From: an uncultured Alphaproteobacteria bacterium
GTDB lineage: Bacteria > Pseudomonadota > Alphaproteobacteria > RF32 > CAG-239
Length of the DNA stretch: 64,000 nucleotides
Reading direction: 5' to 3'
NCBI GenBank assembly: GCA_949297145.1
Contig: CASFQO010000011.1
Location: 62,001-126,000 of the forward strand
The notes below the pieces were generated by a model that had not been told where the DNA came from, did no database searches, and saw only the letters and a program-made list of their open reading frames with translations. Within the stretch, counting starts at the first letter, position 1. Each line of letters starts with the position of its first letter. A program made the position numbers and the translations under genes. Positions 1 through 7,823 of this stretch are shown piece after piece.

Positions 1-261
1 ATCCGGCTGTAATAAAGACCAAAACTCGGAAGACACCGACTTTTGCAAACGATATCCGTTCTGAAAAACAAAGACATCATCCAAAAGCACTTCCAATTGA
101 TAGCCATGTGCGTCATATAAAGTCACACCGTCTAACAATCGCAGAGCAAACGAACCATTATGAAATTTTCGCGCACCAAAGCAAAAGCCATAGTTCACCA
201 ATCGGTCACAACAAATGACCTCATGCGGTTCCAAAAAACTTTTAACAAATTTTGTCTCCAT
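1..261 (-). CDS. Orphan protein, N-terminal part (paralogue of next gene)
   Basis: This is the first 87 codons of a gene that runs off the left window edge. The ATG at 261 opens METKFVKSFLEPHEVICC, which matches the start of the neighbouring gene at 1411 (METKFVPQFLEPKEVILC). Similarity continues through GARKF, DGSFA and DGVxLYD, so the two are tandem paralogues. No signal peptide or membrane segment is visible. The family is not one I recognise; the short beta-rich units with YD and DG turns recall WG-type repeat proteins, but that is a guess. A promoter of the same design as its neighbour's lies upstream. Confidence 0.8.
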   Translation of the reverse strand, partial: METKFVKSFLEPHEVICCDRLVNYGFCFGARKFHNGSFALRLLDGVTLYDAHGYQLEVLLDDVFVFQNGYRLQKSVSSEFWSLLQPD

Positions 262-311
262 ACTTTATAATAATAATTTAATTATATTCATATACTTAAA
301 AAACCAACGTC

Positions 312-339
312 AGTATAGATAAAGTTTTTTTCAAGTCAA
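312..339 (-). promoter_or_regulatory. Sigma70-type promoter of the partial orphan gene
   Basis: Read on the minus strand: -35 TTGACT (334-339), 16 bp spacer, -10 TATACT (312-317). The spacer begins TGAAAAAAACTTT, nearly the same as in the promoter of the paralogue at 464-491, so the promoter was duplicated with the gene. Confidence 0.65.
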
Positions 340-365
340 ACAGATTTAGCACCTTTTCATCTGCA

Positions 366-400
366 CAAAAAAATAGGATGGCGCAAAGCACCACCCTATC
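366..400 (-). terminator. Intrinsic terminator after the 332-residue orphan
   Basis: Minus-strand hairpin with arms at 391-399 and 373-381 (ATAGGGTGG / CCATCCTAT, one G-U pair), followed by a run of T. It separates the two paralogous genes into two transcription units. Confidence 0.75.
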
Positions 401-412
401 TTTTGAATTTAA

Positions 413-1411
413 TCAAATCAGCCAACAACCTTTTTCACGGCTATTCGCCTTGATTGTCTTTCCGGAAGGTGTAAAATAAACACTGTCATCACCACAAATC
501 AGCCGCACCAAGTTATTATCCACACTTTCGAGCAACATTTTCTCTTGTTTTTCCGTCTCTGCCTCAACAACACAACCATCAGCCGTCTGGCAAACAGATA
601 AATGACGCATTTTACCACGAAGCAATTTATTCTCAGAAGAATACAAAGACCACTCTTCGCCAAACTTCAGCAAATACACTCCGTTAGCAAACCAAAAGGC
701 CTCCTGAAATGCCTGTGCAATCACATTCAACTGCTCATCAAACAGCGCAAGATTTCCCTCATCTGTAGAATAAATAGCCACACTTCCGTCAGAATATTCC
801 GTTTTGACAATATCACTTTTTGAACAAACAAAACATCCATTAAAAAGACATTCAAATTTCTGAAAAGTACCAGCAATTTTATCAACCTTTGTAGAAAAAG
901 CTACGCGATGCTGCAATAAGACAGACGCATCCGGCCGCACAAAAGCAACCACAAAATCATTCGAATTTTTATTTTGAAAGACTTTCAAATCTTCATCAAA
1001 ATAAGAAATTAAAATATACTCTATCAAAGAGCGATGAGGACTAACTTGAAACACTCTCCACGTATCTCTATCATCACACAAAGCAATAACATTCCCGCTA
1101 ACACAAACTTTTTTTGCTTCACATTTAACATAGCAAAGAACATCATTTCCCGATGCATCAACCAGATACCAATAAGGAGAATTTTTCTTTTTGAAGAGTT
1201 TAAATCCCCACGGAAACAGCAAAACATCTTCCAAATCTGCTTCCAACACATGACCGGCATTGTCATATAAAACAACACCATCGGCATATCGCACGGCAAA
1301 AGAACCGTCATCAAATTTTCTCGCACCAAGTGCCGAACCGTAACTAGTTAAATTGTTACAAAGAATAACCTCTTTAGGCTCCAAAAATTGGGGTACAAAT
1401 TTTGTTTCCAT
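413..1411 (-). CDS. Orphan protein, 332 residues, tandem paralogue of the partial gene
   Basis: A complete gene with ATG at 1411, followed by an intrinsic terminator. There is no signal peptide or transmembrane segment, so it is probably cytoplasmic. The sequence is rich in short beta-strand units separated by DDGS, YDNAG, DASGND and TDEGN turns, as in repeat proteins of the WG or beta-propeller kind, but the units are too diverged for me to assign a family. About ten cysteines are scattered through it. The partial gene at 1-261 is clearly a paralogue over its first 75 residues or so. Function unknown; the tandem copy with its own promoter suggests a locally expanding family. Confidence 0.85.
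   Translation of the reverse strand: METKFVPQFLEPKEVILCNNLTSYGSALGARKFDDGSFAVRYADGVVLYDNAGHVLEADLEDVLLFPWGFKLFKKKNSPYWYLVDASGNDVLCYVKCEAKKVCVSGNVIALCDDRDTWRVFQVSPHRSLIEYILISYFDEDLKVFQNKNSNDFVVAFVRPDASVLLQHRVAFSTKVDKIAGTFQKFECLFNGCFVCSKSDIVKTEYSDGSVAIYSTDEGNLALFDEQLNVIAQAFQEAFWFANGVYLLKFGEEWSLYSSENKLLRGKMRHLSVCQTADGCVVEAETEKQEKMLLESVDNNLVRLICGDDSVYFTPSGKTIKANSREKGCWLI
464..491 (-). promoter_or_regulatory. Sigma70-type promoter of the 332-residue orphan
   Basis: Minus strand: -35 TTGACT (486-491), 16 bp spacer, -10 TATATT (464-469). The -35 and the first half of the spacer match the promoter at 312-339. Confidence 0.65.
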
Positions 1412-1562
1412 AAAAAATAAGATTTAATAAGATTAAACAAATAATAATTACTAACTGAGAAACAATATAAGCCAAAGTTTTCTCAAGTCAAATACTTTCT
1501 CCCTTTAAAAAACAAGAATCTGCACTACATAATAAAACAACTAAAACAAGGAGGAGAAAGAG

Positions 1563-1781
1563 ATGGGAAAGATAATCAGTTATATCATATATTTTTTAAT
1601 AGCGATTGCGATATATGTCTTTATCCGCGCTTCATTTACCGGAGAGATAAATTCAAACACGACCATTGGTCAAGCCGCAACAGAAGTTAAGAATGGAAGC
1701 ATTCAAACTCTAACAGATATGAAGAATGATGCTTCATCCGCCATCAACGACTTAAAAAAGGATACGGCTCCCAACAAATAA
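1563..1781 (+). CDS. Small single-pass membrane protein, 72 residues
   Basis: A strong ribosome-binding site (AAGGAGGAG, ending six bases before the ATG) supports this short gene. Residues 4-23 form one hydrophobic segment (IISYIIYFLIAIAIYVFIRA). The rest is a polar, probably helical tail with alternating Asn, Thr, Lys and Asp (EVKNGSIQTLTDMKNDASSA), likely extended or coiled. An inner-membrane anchor with a soluble tail is the natural reading. I do not recognise a family. It stands alone between a divergent neighbour on the left and convergent rplQ on the right. Confidence 0.75.
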   Translation: MGKIISYIIYFLIAIAIYVFIRASFTGEINSNTTIGQAATEVKNGSIQTLTDMKNDASSAINDLKKDTAPNK

Positions 1782-1811
1782 CATCACCCCCAATAAGGGG
1801 ATTCAAAATAC

Positions 1812-1841
1812 AAAAAGAGCGCCCCACAGAGGACGCTCTTT
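1812..1841 (-). terminator. Intrinsic terminator after rplQ
   Basis: Arms AAAGAGCG (814-821 of the second kilobase, i.e. 1814-1821) and CGCTCTTT (1834-1841) with a T run on the minus strand just past the stem, 20 bp beyond the rplQ stop codon. Confidence 0.8.
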
Positions 1842-1860
1842 CAAACCAATACTGTTAAGC

Positions 1861-2313
1861 TTAAGCGGCAGCAGCTTCAGAAGCATTTTGAGCAGCTTCA
1901 GCAGCAGCTTTTTCAGCCTTAACGCGTTCAATATCTTTGAAACCTTTGGCATTAACATCTCTGTCAACCAATTCGATAATTGCCATCGGAGCGCAGTCAC
2001 CATATCTGTAACCAGCTTTCAAAACGCGTGTATAACCACCGTTACGTTCTTTATAACGCTCAGCTAAAACAGAAAAGAGTTTAGCAACAACTTCATTATT
2101 GCGCAAGAAAGACAAAGCCAAACGACGAGAATTCAAATCACCTTTTTTAGCATAAGTAATCATGCTCTCGGCAAAAGTTCTTAATTCTTTAGCACGAGGA
2201 AGAGTAACAGTAATTTGTTCGTGAGTGAACAAAGCATTAGTTAAATTAGCAAATAACGCTCTTCTTTGGCTTTTCGGCATATTAAAGCGTCTGTGTGCAT
2301 CACCATGTCTCAT
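1861..2313 (-). CDS. rplQ: 50S ribosomal protein L17
   Basis: L17 is a structural protein of the large ribosomal subunit near the exit tunnel. The family start MRHGDAHRRFNMPKSQRRALF is plain, followed by LTNALFTHEQITVTLPRAKELR and the closing GDCAPMAIIELVDR. The reading frame is open for 34 more codons upstream, but ATG at 2313 with GGAAAGG eight bases before it gives the conserved N-terminus. The product is 150 residues, longer than the roughly 127 of E. coli because of an Ala/Glu-rich C-terminal tail (AAAEAAQNASEAAAA) common in alphaproteobacteria. It normally follows rpoA directly; here rpoA is about 49 kb away on the same strand, and rplQ is a one-gene unit between two terminators. Confidence 0.95.
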   Translation of the reverse strand: MRHGDAHRRFNMPKSQRRALFANLTNALFTHEQITVTLPRAKELRTFAESMITYAKKGDLNSRRLALSFLRNNEVVAKLFSVLAERYKERNGGYTRVLKAGYRYGDCAPMAIIELVDRDVNAKGFKDIERVKAEKAAAEAAQNASEAAAA

Positions 2314-2337
2314 AGTATAAACCTTTCCATTAACTGA

Positions 2338-2360
2338 GCCCCGGAGCCCGGAGCGGATAA
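2338..2360. other. GC-rich direct repeat in the rplQ leader
   Basis: A short GC-rich block (CCCCGGAGCCCGGAGCGG on the plus strand, two CCGGAGC units) lies 25-47 bp upstream of the rplQ start in otherwise AT-rich DNA. In the transcript it could fold, but I cannot tell whether it regulates anything. Confidence 0.35.
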
Positions 2361-2448
2361 AACCAAATTCCGCACCACCTTCATGAATGCAGAAAAACTT
2401 TGAAATCCCCTTCAATCAACTCTTTTCCATTTGACACATAAAGCCCAC

Positions 2449-2490
2449 AAAAAAGAGCCAAATTTCTGACGATTCTCAAAAATCTGGCTC
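2449..2490 (-). terminator. Intrinsic terminator between the 300-residue orphan and rplQ
   Basis: Minus-strand stem GAGCCA (2485-2490) / TGGCTC (2455-2460), extended by imperfect pairing inside, followed by six T. It implies that rplQ has its own promoter in the 135 bp downstream. Confidence 0.75.
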
Positions 2491-2549
2491 ACTAATACAC
2501 TATTAAATTCAATTTGTAAAGTATTTTCAGCATTTAGCCTAAAAAAACA

Positions 2550-3452
2550 TCACCTTGTCAACCGGCGTTCCATCATAGCCTTGAGCGTAGCGGCATTAAC
2601 TTCCGTTCCTTTTTCCACCTCTTTTTCACCATCTTCAACGCTTTCCATGGTGTAGCCCTGTTTATCAACTTTTGCCTTCAGTGTATCTGTTCCATATTCG
2701 GTTGAAGTTTGTGCATTTAACTTCATCTCTCCATGACGAGACATCCGCACATCAAATTCGGAAATTTCTCCTTCATTTGCTCTGTCATCATATGTCGCAT
2801 GGACAGAAACAGCCCCACCGCGACCGACATTCATCGTTCCTTTTAAATGCCCCATATCTTCGCCCTCGGCCTTTATAGCCATTCTATTGCCGCTTTGCGA
2901 AAAGGCAAATTTCATATCATCGCCTTGAAGTTGAGCCTCCACACGTTGCCCCTTTTGAGCCACATCCAAAACAACACCGTCACTCTGAAAACGTCCGACA
3001 ACATTTCCGGTCCGTTCATCTTTTTGCATAACGCCGGTCAACTGACCATTTTCGTCATACAAAGCCGCACTGCTACGCATATTTCCTTGAGATGTTTGGA
3101 TTCGACTTCCATCTTGCCCGACAATTTCCATATTAAACGGTTTACCGTCAAACCCGCCGCTCAACGAATACTTATTGCCTTCCAACATATAATTAAATTT
3201 CTGTCCATCTGTTCTGAGCGTAGCTTTAACTTCTTTTAATTTATCCAAATCATACGTATCCAAAACACGCTGCACGCCATCACTCATGCCGGCACATTGC
3301 TCTTTTAATTCAGCCATAAGAGCCTGTCTTTGTGCTTCAGTCCAAGAGATAGTCGCTTTGTCTTCATGGGCACCCTCATTTGCTTGTACTTGCCCGGCAC
3401 CGGCCAAAGCAGCCCCCATCATCACAACTGTTTCAGCATTTACACCACTCAT
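2550..3452 (-). CDS. Orphan with shared leader, 300 residues
   Basis: Function unknown. Residues 1-25 (MSGVNAETVVMMGAALAGAG, then QVQAN) form a small-residue hydrophobic stretch ending in an AxA-like site, but without the basic residues of a normal signal peptide. The same leader, followed by the same (K/A)TISW(T/E)EAQ block at about residue 34, opens the next gene upstream (4561), although the remaining sequences differ. Residues 80-260 look like a repetitive beta-structure with many Gly-Asp-Gly turns (EGNKYSLSGGFDGKPFNMEI, DENGQLTG, QSDGVVLDV), perhaps a beta-helix or a series of hairpins. A GGAG site precedes the ATG. It lies 38 bp after the upstream gene and is probably cotranscribed with it. 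Confidence 0.85.
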   Translation of the reverse strand: MSGVNAETVVMMGAALAGAGQVQANEGAHEDKATISWTEAQRQALMAELKEQCAGMSDGVQRVLDTYDLDKLKEVKATLRTDGQKFNYMLEGNKYSLSGGFDGKPFNMEIVGQDGSRIQTSQGNMRSSAALYDENGQLTGVMQKDERTGNVVGRFQSDGVVLDVAQKGQRVEAQLQGDDMKFAFSQSGNRMAIKAEGEDMGHLKGTMNVGRGGAVSVHATYDDRANEGEISEFDVRMSRHGEMKLNAQTSTEYGTDTLKAKVDKQGYTMESVEDGEKEVEKGTEVNAATLKAMMERRLTR

Positions 3453-3490
3453 AGCTTTTCTCCATTTATTAACCTAATAATCACAATCCA

Positions 3491-4561
3491 CTATTCCCTA
3501 AAGGATTGCATTTTATTCAACATTGCCATATTAGCCACATTCAATTTTTCTGCCTGAGCTTGACGATTTTCATTTGCCAATTTCTGAGCTAATTCAGGAT
3601 ATTTATGCAACATCGGCAATTTCGCCCTTTCGCGACTTTCCTCGTTAGCATACTGAGGCTCTTTATCAATTCTTTGGCAATAATTTCTCAACTCTTCTAA
3701 TTTTAAATTTTCTTTATCTGCAGCAGAAAGTTTATCATCACGATCAATAGCGTCCATAACATTCATGGTTACATTTTGATCCACCCATCTTTTCCGCCCA
3801 AACATTTCAAGTTTCATTCTCTCTTCCACATTTTCGGGAGTAGCTTGCTTATTTGCTACCAACAAGTCGTTGCGAACATTTTTTTCAATAGTTTTCTCAT
3901 CATAAGCATCCTTAAAATGTTCTCTCATATAATCAGCAGCCACCATCGCCGAAGCATGGTCAAATTTTTCCATCGCATACTTTAAGGTCAAGAATGTCTG
4001 AGTATTAACAGATTCACTAATATTAGGATTAACTTTCTTAGCAAATTCCCCCTGTGCGATAATTCTATCAGCTGGAGCTAATTGTTGATATTTTTCAGTT
4101 TTCATAAAAGCTTTTATCGGAGATTCTTTATCTTCAATACTCCTTAAAGTTTCATCATTACCTGCCAGATAATAAGGTTGATTATACTCACGACGAAATT
4201 TATGAGTAACAAGAATTTGCTCTTCTTCACTTAATTTCTTATACGCATCGGAACTCTGAAAACGTGCAACTCTTTCCTCATTTTGCTTATAAATATTTTG
4301 ATTAACGCTGTCCATATATTGATTAACAACAGCCTCTTGAGCTTTAGTCGGGAATAAGGCATAAACCATCCCTTGTCCTTCAACAAAATAAGCCAACGTC
4401 TGCCCATCAGCATCTTTTATTGGTTCACCTTTAGACATCCCTTGAGCTTCTTCCCAAGAAATTGTTTTATTATCTTGAGTTTGCGCCTGAGCATCAACAT
4501 TGGCACCGGCAGCCAATGCCGCACCTGCCATCACAACTGTTTCTACATTTATCCCGCTCAT
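3491..4561 (-). CDS. Orphan with shared leader, 356 residues
   Basis: Function unknown. The N-terminus MSGINVETVVMAGAALAAGA followed by NVDAQAQ and KTISWEEAQ matches that of the 300-residue neighbour, while the body does not. Residues about 70-350 are strongly helical and charged, with many Glu-Arg-Lys helices (NEERVARFQSSDAYKKLSEE, ENVEERMKLEMFGRKRW) and no cysteine-rich or catalytic signature that I can see. Two genes with one leader but different bodies suggest that the leader is a common targeting or assembly signal. The first gene of a short leftward operon; a good promoter sits 32 bp upstream of its ATG. Confidence 0.85.
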   Translation of the reverse strand: MSGINVETVVMAGAALAAGANVDAQAQTQDNKTISWEEAQGMSKGEPIKDADGQTLAYFVEGQGMVYALFPTKAQEAVVNQYMDSVNQNIYKQNEERVARFQSSDAYKKLSEEEQILVTHKFRREYNQPYYLAGNDETLRSIEDKESPIKAFMKTEKYQQLAPADRIIAQGEFAKKVNPNISESVNTQTFLTLKYAMEKFDHASAMVAADYMREHFKDAYDEKTIEKNVRNDLLVANKQATPENVEERMKLEMFGRKRWVDQNVTMNVMDAIDRDDKLSAADKENLKLEELRNYCQRIDKEPQYANEESRERAKLPMLHKYPELAQKLANENRQAQAEKLNVANMAMLNKMQSFRE

Positions 4562-4592
4562 AACACGTCTCCACTAATTTTCCATTACTCAC

Positions 4593-4621
4593 AGTATAAC
4601 ACAAACCGCCCCATATAGCAA
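4593..4621 (-). promoter_or_regulatory. Promoter of the leader-sharing orphan pair
   Basis: Minus strand: -35 TTGCTA (4616-4621), 17 bp spacer, -10 TATACT (4593-4598), just after the end of the U32 gene. Confidence 0.65.
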
Positions 4622-4627
4622 GCATAA

Positions 4628-6022
4628 TCAGCGTTGGCAAAGCGTCTGAAATTCATTTAATTTATGCTGATACATCTCTTCATTTTCCCCTTTAAGAGGC
4701 TGATGTTTACGAGCAATCACATACTGCGGCAAAAGTTTTTTAATTTCATGAATATCTCTGCCCCACATTTCCGGACGAATACGAATTTTCTTTCCCTGAC
4801 CGGCAGAAACTTTTGGTGTGATTTCACCAGTTTCCGCATCTTCAAAATTCTGTAAAACCAAATCAAAATTCTCTAAACCGTGAGGGATTAAAAATTGAAT
4901 TGTTTCCCCCGCTTCAATATAATTTCTCAATTCAAAAATGGCATCATCACCCTGCCATTCAACAATAGAGCCCGCAAACAACCATTCTCCCAACGTGCGC
5001 GTATATTCATAATTTTGGCTGATATTGGTAATTTTACCGTCATGAAAGCCCAAACAATAACCGCGATTTTGCAGCGTCATCAATTCCGGCATATATTTAT
5101 CACTCGACCAAGTTTTAGGATTTGCGTAATAATCATCAATAGCCTGACGATAAGCTCTGGCAACCACACCGGCGTAATATTCGGTCTTATTACGTCCTTC
5201 CACTTTGAGGGAATCCATACCGATTCGCAACAAATCATTTAAGCGCGGCATCAAACACATATCTTTTGAATTAAGCATATAGCTGCCATGCTCGTCTTCA
5301 ACCACTTCATAATATTCTCCCGGACGAAAATCTTCTTCCAACAAATACTCAAAGTTATTTTTATTTTCGTCATTAATAACGAGTTCGCGAATAGTGCCGT
5401 CTTTCATCCGAAGATGCAGTTTATAGTGCCATCTGCAGCAATGTGCACATTTCCCCTTATTGGCGCTTCTGTCGGCTAAGAAGTTCGAGATTAAACACCG
5501 TCCCGAATAAGACATGCACATCGCCCCATGCATAAAGCACTCTAATTCAATATCCGGACATTGTTTGCGAATTTCTGCCATTTCCGCAAAAGTAACTTCC
5601 CGTCCGAGCACACAAAGTTTCGCCCCCATGGATTGCCAAAACTTAACCGTTTGCGCCGAACAAATATTAGCTTGGGTTGAAACAAAACGATTAAGTTCCG
5701 GAGCATTTTCTTTTAAGTAATAAAAGACGCCGGGATCTGCCACGAGCACCCCATCCGGATGCAATCTTTTAAGTGTTTCTACAAATTGCGGCAATTTTTC
5801 CGCCTCTTCATTATGGATATAAAGATTAAGCGTCAAATAAATTTTTTTACCCATCTCATGAACGATTCGAATCCCCTCTTCCAATTCTTCCAAAGAAAAT
5901 TTGGATTGCGTTCTGAGACTCATATCTGGCGTTCCGGCATACACGGCATCTGCCCCATAAAGAAGCGCTGTTTTCAATTTAACCAAAGAACCGGCCGGCA
6001 ACAAAAGTTCCGCATTATGCAT
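4628..6022 (-). CDS. trhP: Peptidase U32 family, TrhP/YegQ-like tRNA U34 hydroxylase
   Basis: U32 proteins of the YegQ/TrhP type start the 5-hydroxylation of uridine 34 in tRNAs on the route to (m)cmo5U, using prephenate and an iron-sulfur cluster. The opening ELLLPAGSLVKLKTALLYGADAVYAG and the block CFMHGAMCMSYSGRCLISNF are family signatures; the second holds conserved cysteines, with two more in CAHCCRWHY. The C-terminal third (from about residue 350) is the beta-barrel domain. I chose the ATG at 6022, with GAAGGA seven bases before it, over the GTG five codons upstream. At 464 residues it matches YegQ (453). It follows the DUF3108 gene closely. Other U32 members modify 23S rRNA (RlhA), so the exact substrate is inferred. 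Confidence 0.8.
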   Translation of the reverse strand: MHNAELLLPAGSLVKLKTALLYGADAVYAGTPDMSLRTQSKFSLEELEEGIRIVHEMGKKIYLTLNLYIHNEEAEKLPQFVETLKRLHPDGVLVADPGVFYYLKENAPELNRFVSTQANICSAQTVKFWQSMGAKLCVLGREVTFAEMAEIRKQCPDIELECFMHGAMCMSYSGRCLISNFLADRSANKGKCAHCCRWHYKLHLRMKDGTIRELVINDENKNNFEYLLEEDFRPGEYYEVVEDEHGSYMLNSKDMCLMPRLNDLLRIGMDSLKVEGRNKTEYYAGVVARAYRQAIDDYYANPKTWSSDKYMPELMTLQNRGYCLGFHDGKITNISQNYEYTRTLGEWLFAGSIVEWQGDDAIFELRNYIEAGETIQFLIPHGLENFDLVLQNFEDAETGEITPKVSAGQGKKIRIRPEMWGRDIHEIKKLLPQYVIARKHQPLKGENEEMYQHKLNEFQTLCQR

Positions 6023-6042
6023 TTTTTTATCCTTCACAATTT

Positions 6043-6831
6043 TTACTTAATTTTTAAACTCGTTGGTACTACTTTTAGCGCGCCGAGAGGCGTGGAGTCA
6101 ATCCTTATTTCAAGCACGTAAGGCAATTTTGCCTTTTGTTCAACTCCAATCCAAAAATAAATCGGTGTTTCCGCACTGACATCCCATAAAATATTATCAT
6201 TATTGTCTTTCAGGTTTTCTATATAAAGAGAGCATTTATAAGAATTTTCGGTACGTTTAAGCAAATCAAAATATCGATTCTCCGTTCCTTCGTCTTGAGC
6301 AATAACCCGATAATGTTTTTTACCGTCATAAACTTCTCTGACCAAAGCGCAACTGCGCGTCTGATTAAAATTACCGATTAACTCTGCAAAAATAGTTTGC
6401 AAATCGGCCGCATCTGCCGTTTTAGGCACATCTTTAATCGGAACGACATTTTTCTTTGCATCTTTAGTAGAGATTCGCTGATAAGCATATCCATTTTCAT
6501 CATAAAAGATTTTCTTGGTTCGAACATGATTACGTGATTTTGTATACGTCTGATAAATTTCAGGCAAAATATCCCTAACTTTTCCCTTGGTTTCAAAAAC
6601 ACTACCTTTGCTGGAATAACGCCCTACAAAAGGATATATAGTATCAAAAAAGTTAGCGGTTTTCACTTCTGCGCTAATCTGATACTCAGCAGGCGTCGCC
6701 TTATAATCAAGCACTATTGTAGCCGCATCAAAAACCCCAATACTAACGTCCATTTTCTGTTCAAACCCATTAGCCTGAACCTGACCGATGAACCCACAAA
6801 AAACAAACCAAAATAAAAATATTTTTTTCAC
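6043..6831 (-). CDS. DUF3108 exported protein
   Basis: A 262-residue protein with a clear signal peptide (MKKIFLFWFVFCGFIGQVQA, cleavage after residue 20) and a body typical of the DUF3108 family: ATIVLDYKATPAEYQISAEV, TIYPFVGRYSSKG and the closing ISAETPIYFWIGVE-like strand ending in LGALKVVPTSLKIK. DUF3108 proteins are periplasmic or outer-membrane associated beta proteins of unknown role, widespread in proteobacteria. It is the first gene of a leftward pair with the U32 hydroxylase and is divergent from ddl, with about 80 bp between the two starts. Confidence 0.8.
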   Translation of the reverse strand: MKKIFLFWFVFCGFIGQVQANGFEQKMDVSIGVFDAATIVLDYKATPAEYQISAEVKTANFFDTIYPFVGRYSSKGSVFETKGKVRDILPEIYQTYTKSRNHVRTKKIFYDENGYAYQRISTKDAKKNVVPIKDVPKTADAADLQTIFAELIGNFNQTRSCALVREVYDGKKHYRVIAQDEGTENRYFDLLKRTENSYKCSLYIENLKDNNDNILWDVSAETPIYFWIGVEQKAKLPYVLEIRIDSTPLGALKVVPTSLKIK

Positions 6832-6911
6832 GAAAATTTTAGCCTTTCTTAAATTTTTTCATTTAAATTCATCCACATGAAAACAAGACATAACATATAA
6901 GGGGTTAAATA

Positions 6912-7823
6912 ATGACTAAAAAAGTAATGGTTTTGATGGGAGGTTTCTCATCAGAACGCGAAGTAAGCCTGCAAAGCGGAAAAAGCATCGCTGCTGCCTT
7001 AAAAAACAAAGGCTATGAAGTAACCACACATGATTTGAAAGATACGCAAAAATTAATCAAAGCCTTAAACACACAAAAACCTGATGTTGTTTTTAATGCT
7101 CTGCACGGTAACTGGGGCGAGGATGGAACGATTCCGGCTCTGCTCGACTTACTACAAATCCCCTACACTCATTCCGGCATGGTTGCCTCCTGCCTTGGCA
7201 TGAATAAATATATATGCAAACTCATCGCCGAAAAAGCAAACGTAAAAACCGCTTTCGGGCGCAAAATGACTGCCAAAGAATTTATAACCATTGGCGCCAC
7301 CCTTGCCCGCCCGTTTGTCGTCAAACCTGTATCAGACGGCTCATCGGTTGGGGTGTTTATTGTAAAAAATCCGGAAGACATTTTCAAAATTCGTTACAAT
7401 GATCCCGAAACCGAATTAATTGTAGAAAAATATATCCCCGGACAAGAACTAACCGTGATGTGCTACCAGGGCAAAGCCCACGTTGTAACCGAACTAAAAC
7501 CTAAAAACGGTTTTTATGATTATGAACATAAATATACTTCTGGCGAAACCTTCCACGTTCTACCGGCAAATCTACCTGAAGATGTCACAAACACATGCTT
7601 AGCTTATGCTGAAACCATGCATAACAAACTAGGCTGCAAAACCGTTTCAAGATGTGATTTTCGCTATAATCCAGAAGACGGCGTTGTCTTTTTGGAAATC
7701 AACACCCACCCCGGAATGACGGCCTTATCGCTTGTCCCCGAACAAGCCAAATACATCGGGGTTTCATATGAAGAATTGTGTCAAAATCTTGTGGAAGAAG
7801 CCTCATGCCGCGCCTTAAAATAA
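6912..7823 (+). CDS. ddl: D-alanine--D-alanine ligase
   Basis: Ddl joins two D-alanines with ATP to supply the end of the peptidoglycan stem peptide; it acts in the cytoplasm. The ATP-grasp fold shows MVLMGGFSSEREVSLQSGKS at the N-terminus (substrate-binding Ser-Glu), ALHGNWGEDGTIPALLDLL, FVVKPVSDGSSVGV in the ATP lid region, and the metal-binding CDFRY...FLEINTHPGMT (Glu-x-Asn) near residue 265. Length 303 is normal. AAGGGG lies nine bases before the ATG. It heads a same-strand run through miaA into mreBCD-mrdA-rodA; in most proteobacteria ddl sits in the dcw division cluster instead. Confidence 0.95.
   Translation: MTKKVMVLMGGFSSEREVSLQSGKSIAAALKNKGYEVTTHDLKDTQKLIKALNTQKPDVVFNALHGNWGEDGTIPALLDLLQIPYTHSGMVASCLGMNKYICKLIAEKANVKTAFGRKMTAKEFITIGATLARPFVVKPVSDGSSVGVFIVKNPEDIFKIRYNDPETELIVEKYIPGQELTVMCYQGKAHVVTELKPKNGFYDYEHKYTSGETFHVLPANLPEDVTNTCLAYAETMHNKLGCKTVSRCDFRYNPEDGVVFLEINTHPGMTALSLVPEQAKYIGVSYEELCQNLVEEASCRALK

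Noticed and set aside
5865-5880. ACGATTCGAATCCCC, like a tRNA T loop
   Set aside because: It lies within the U32 coding region, and no acceptor or anticodon arm can be formed around it.
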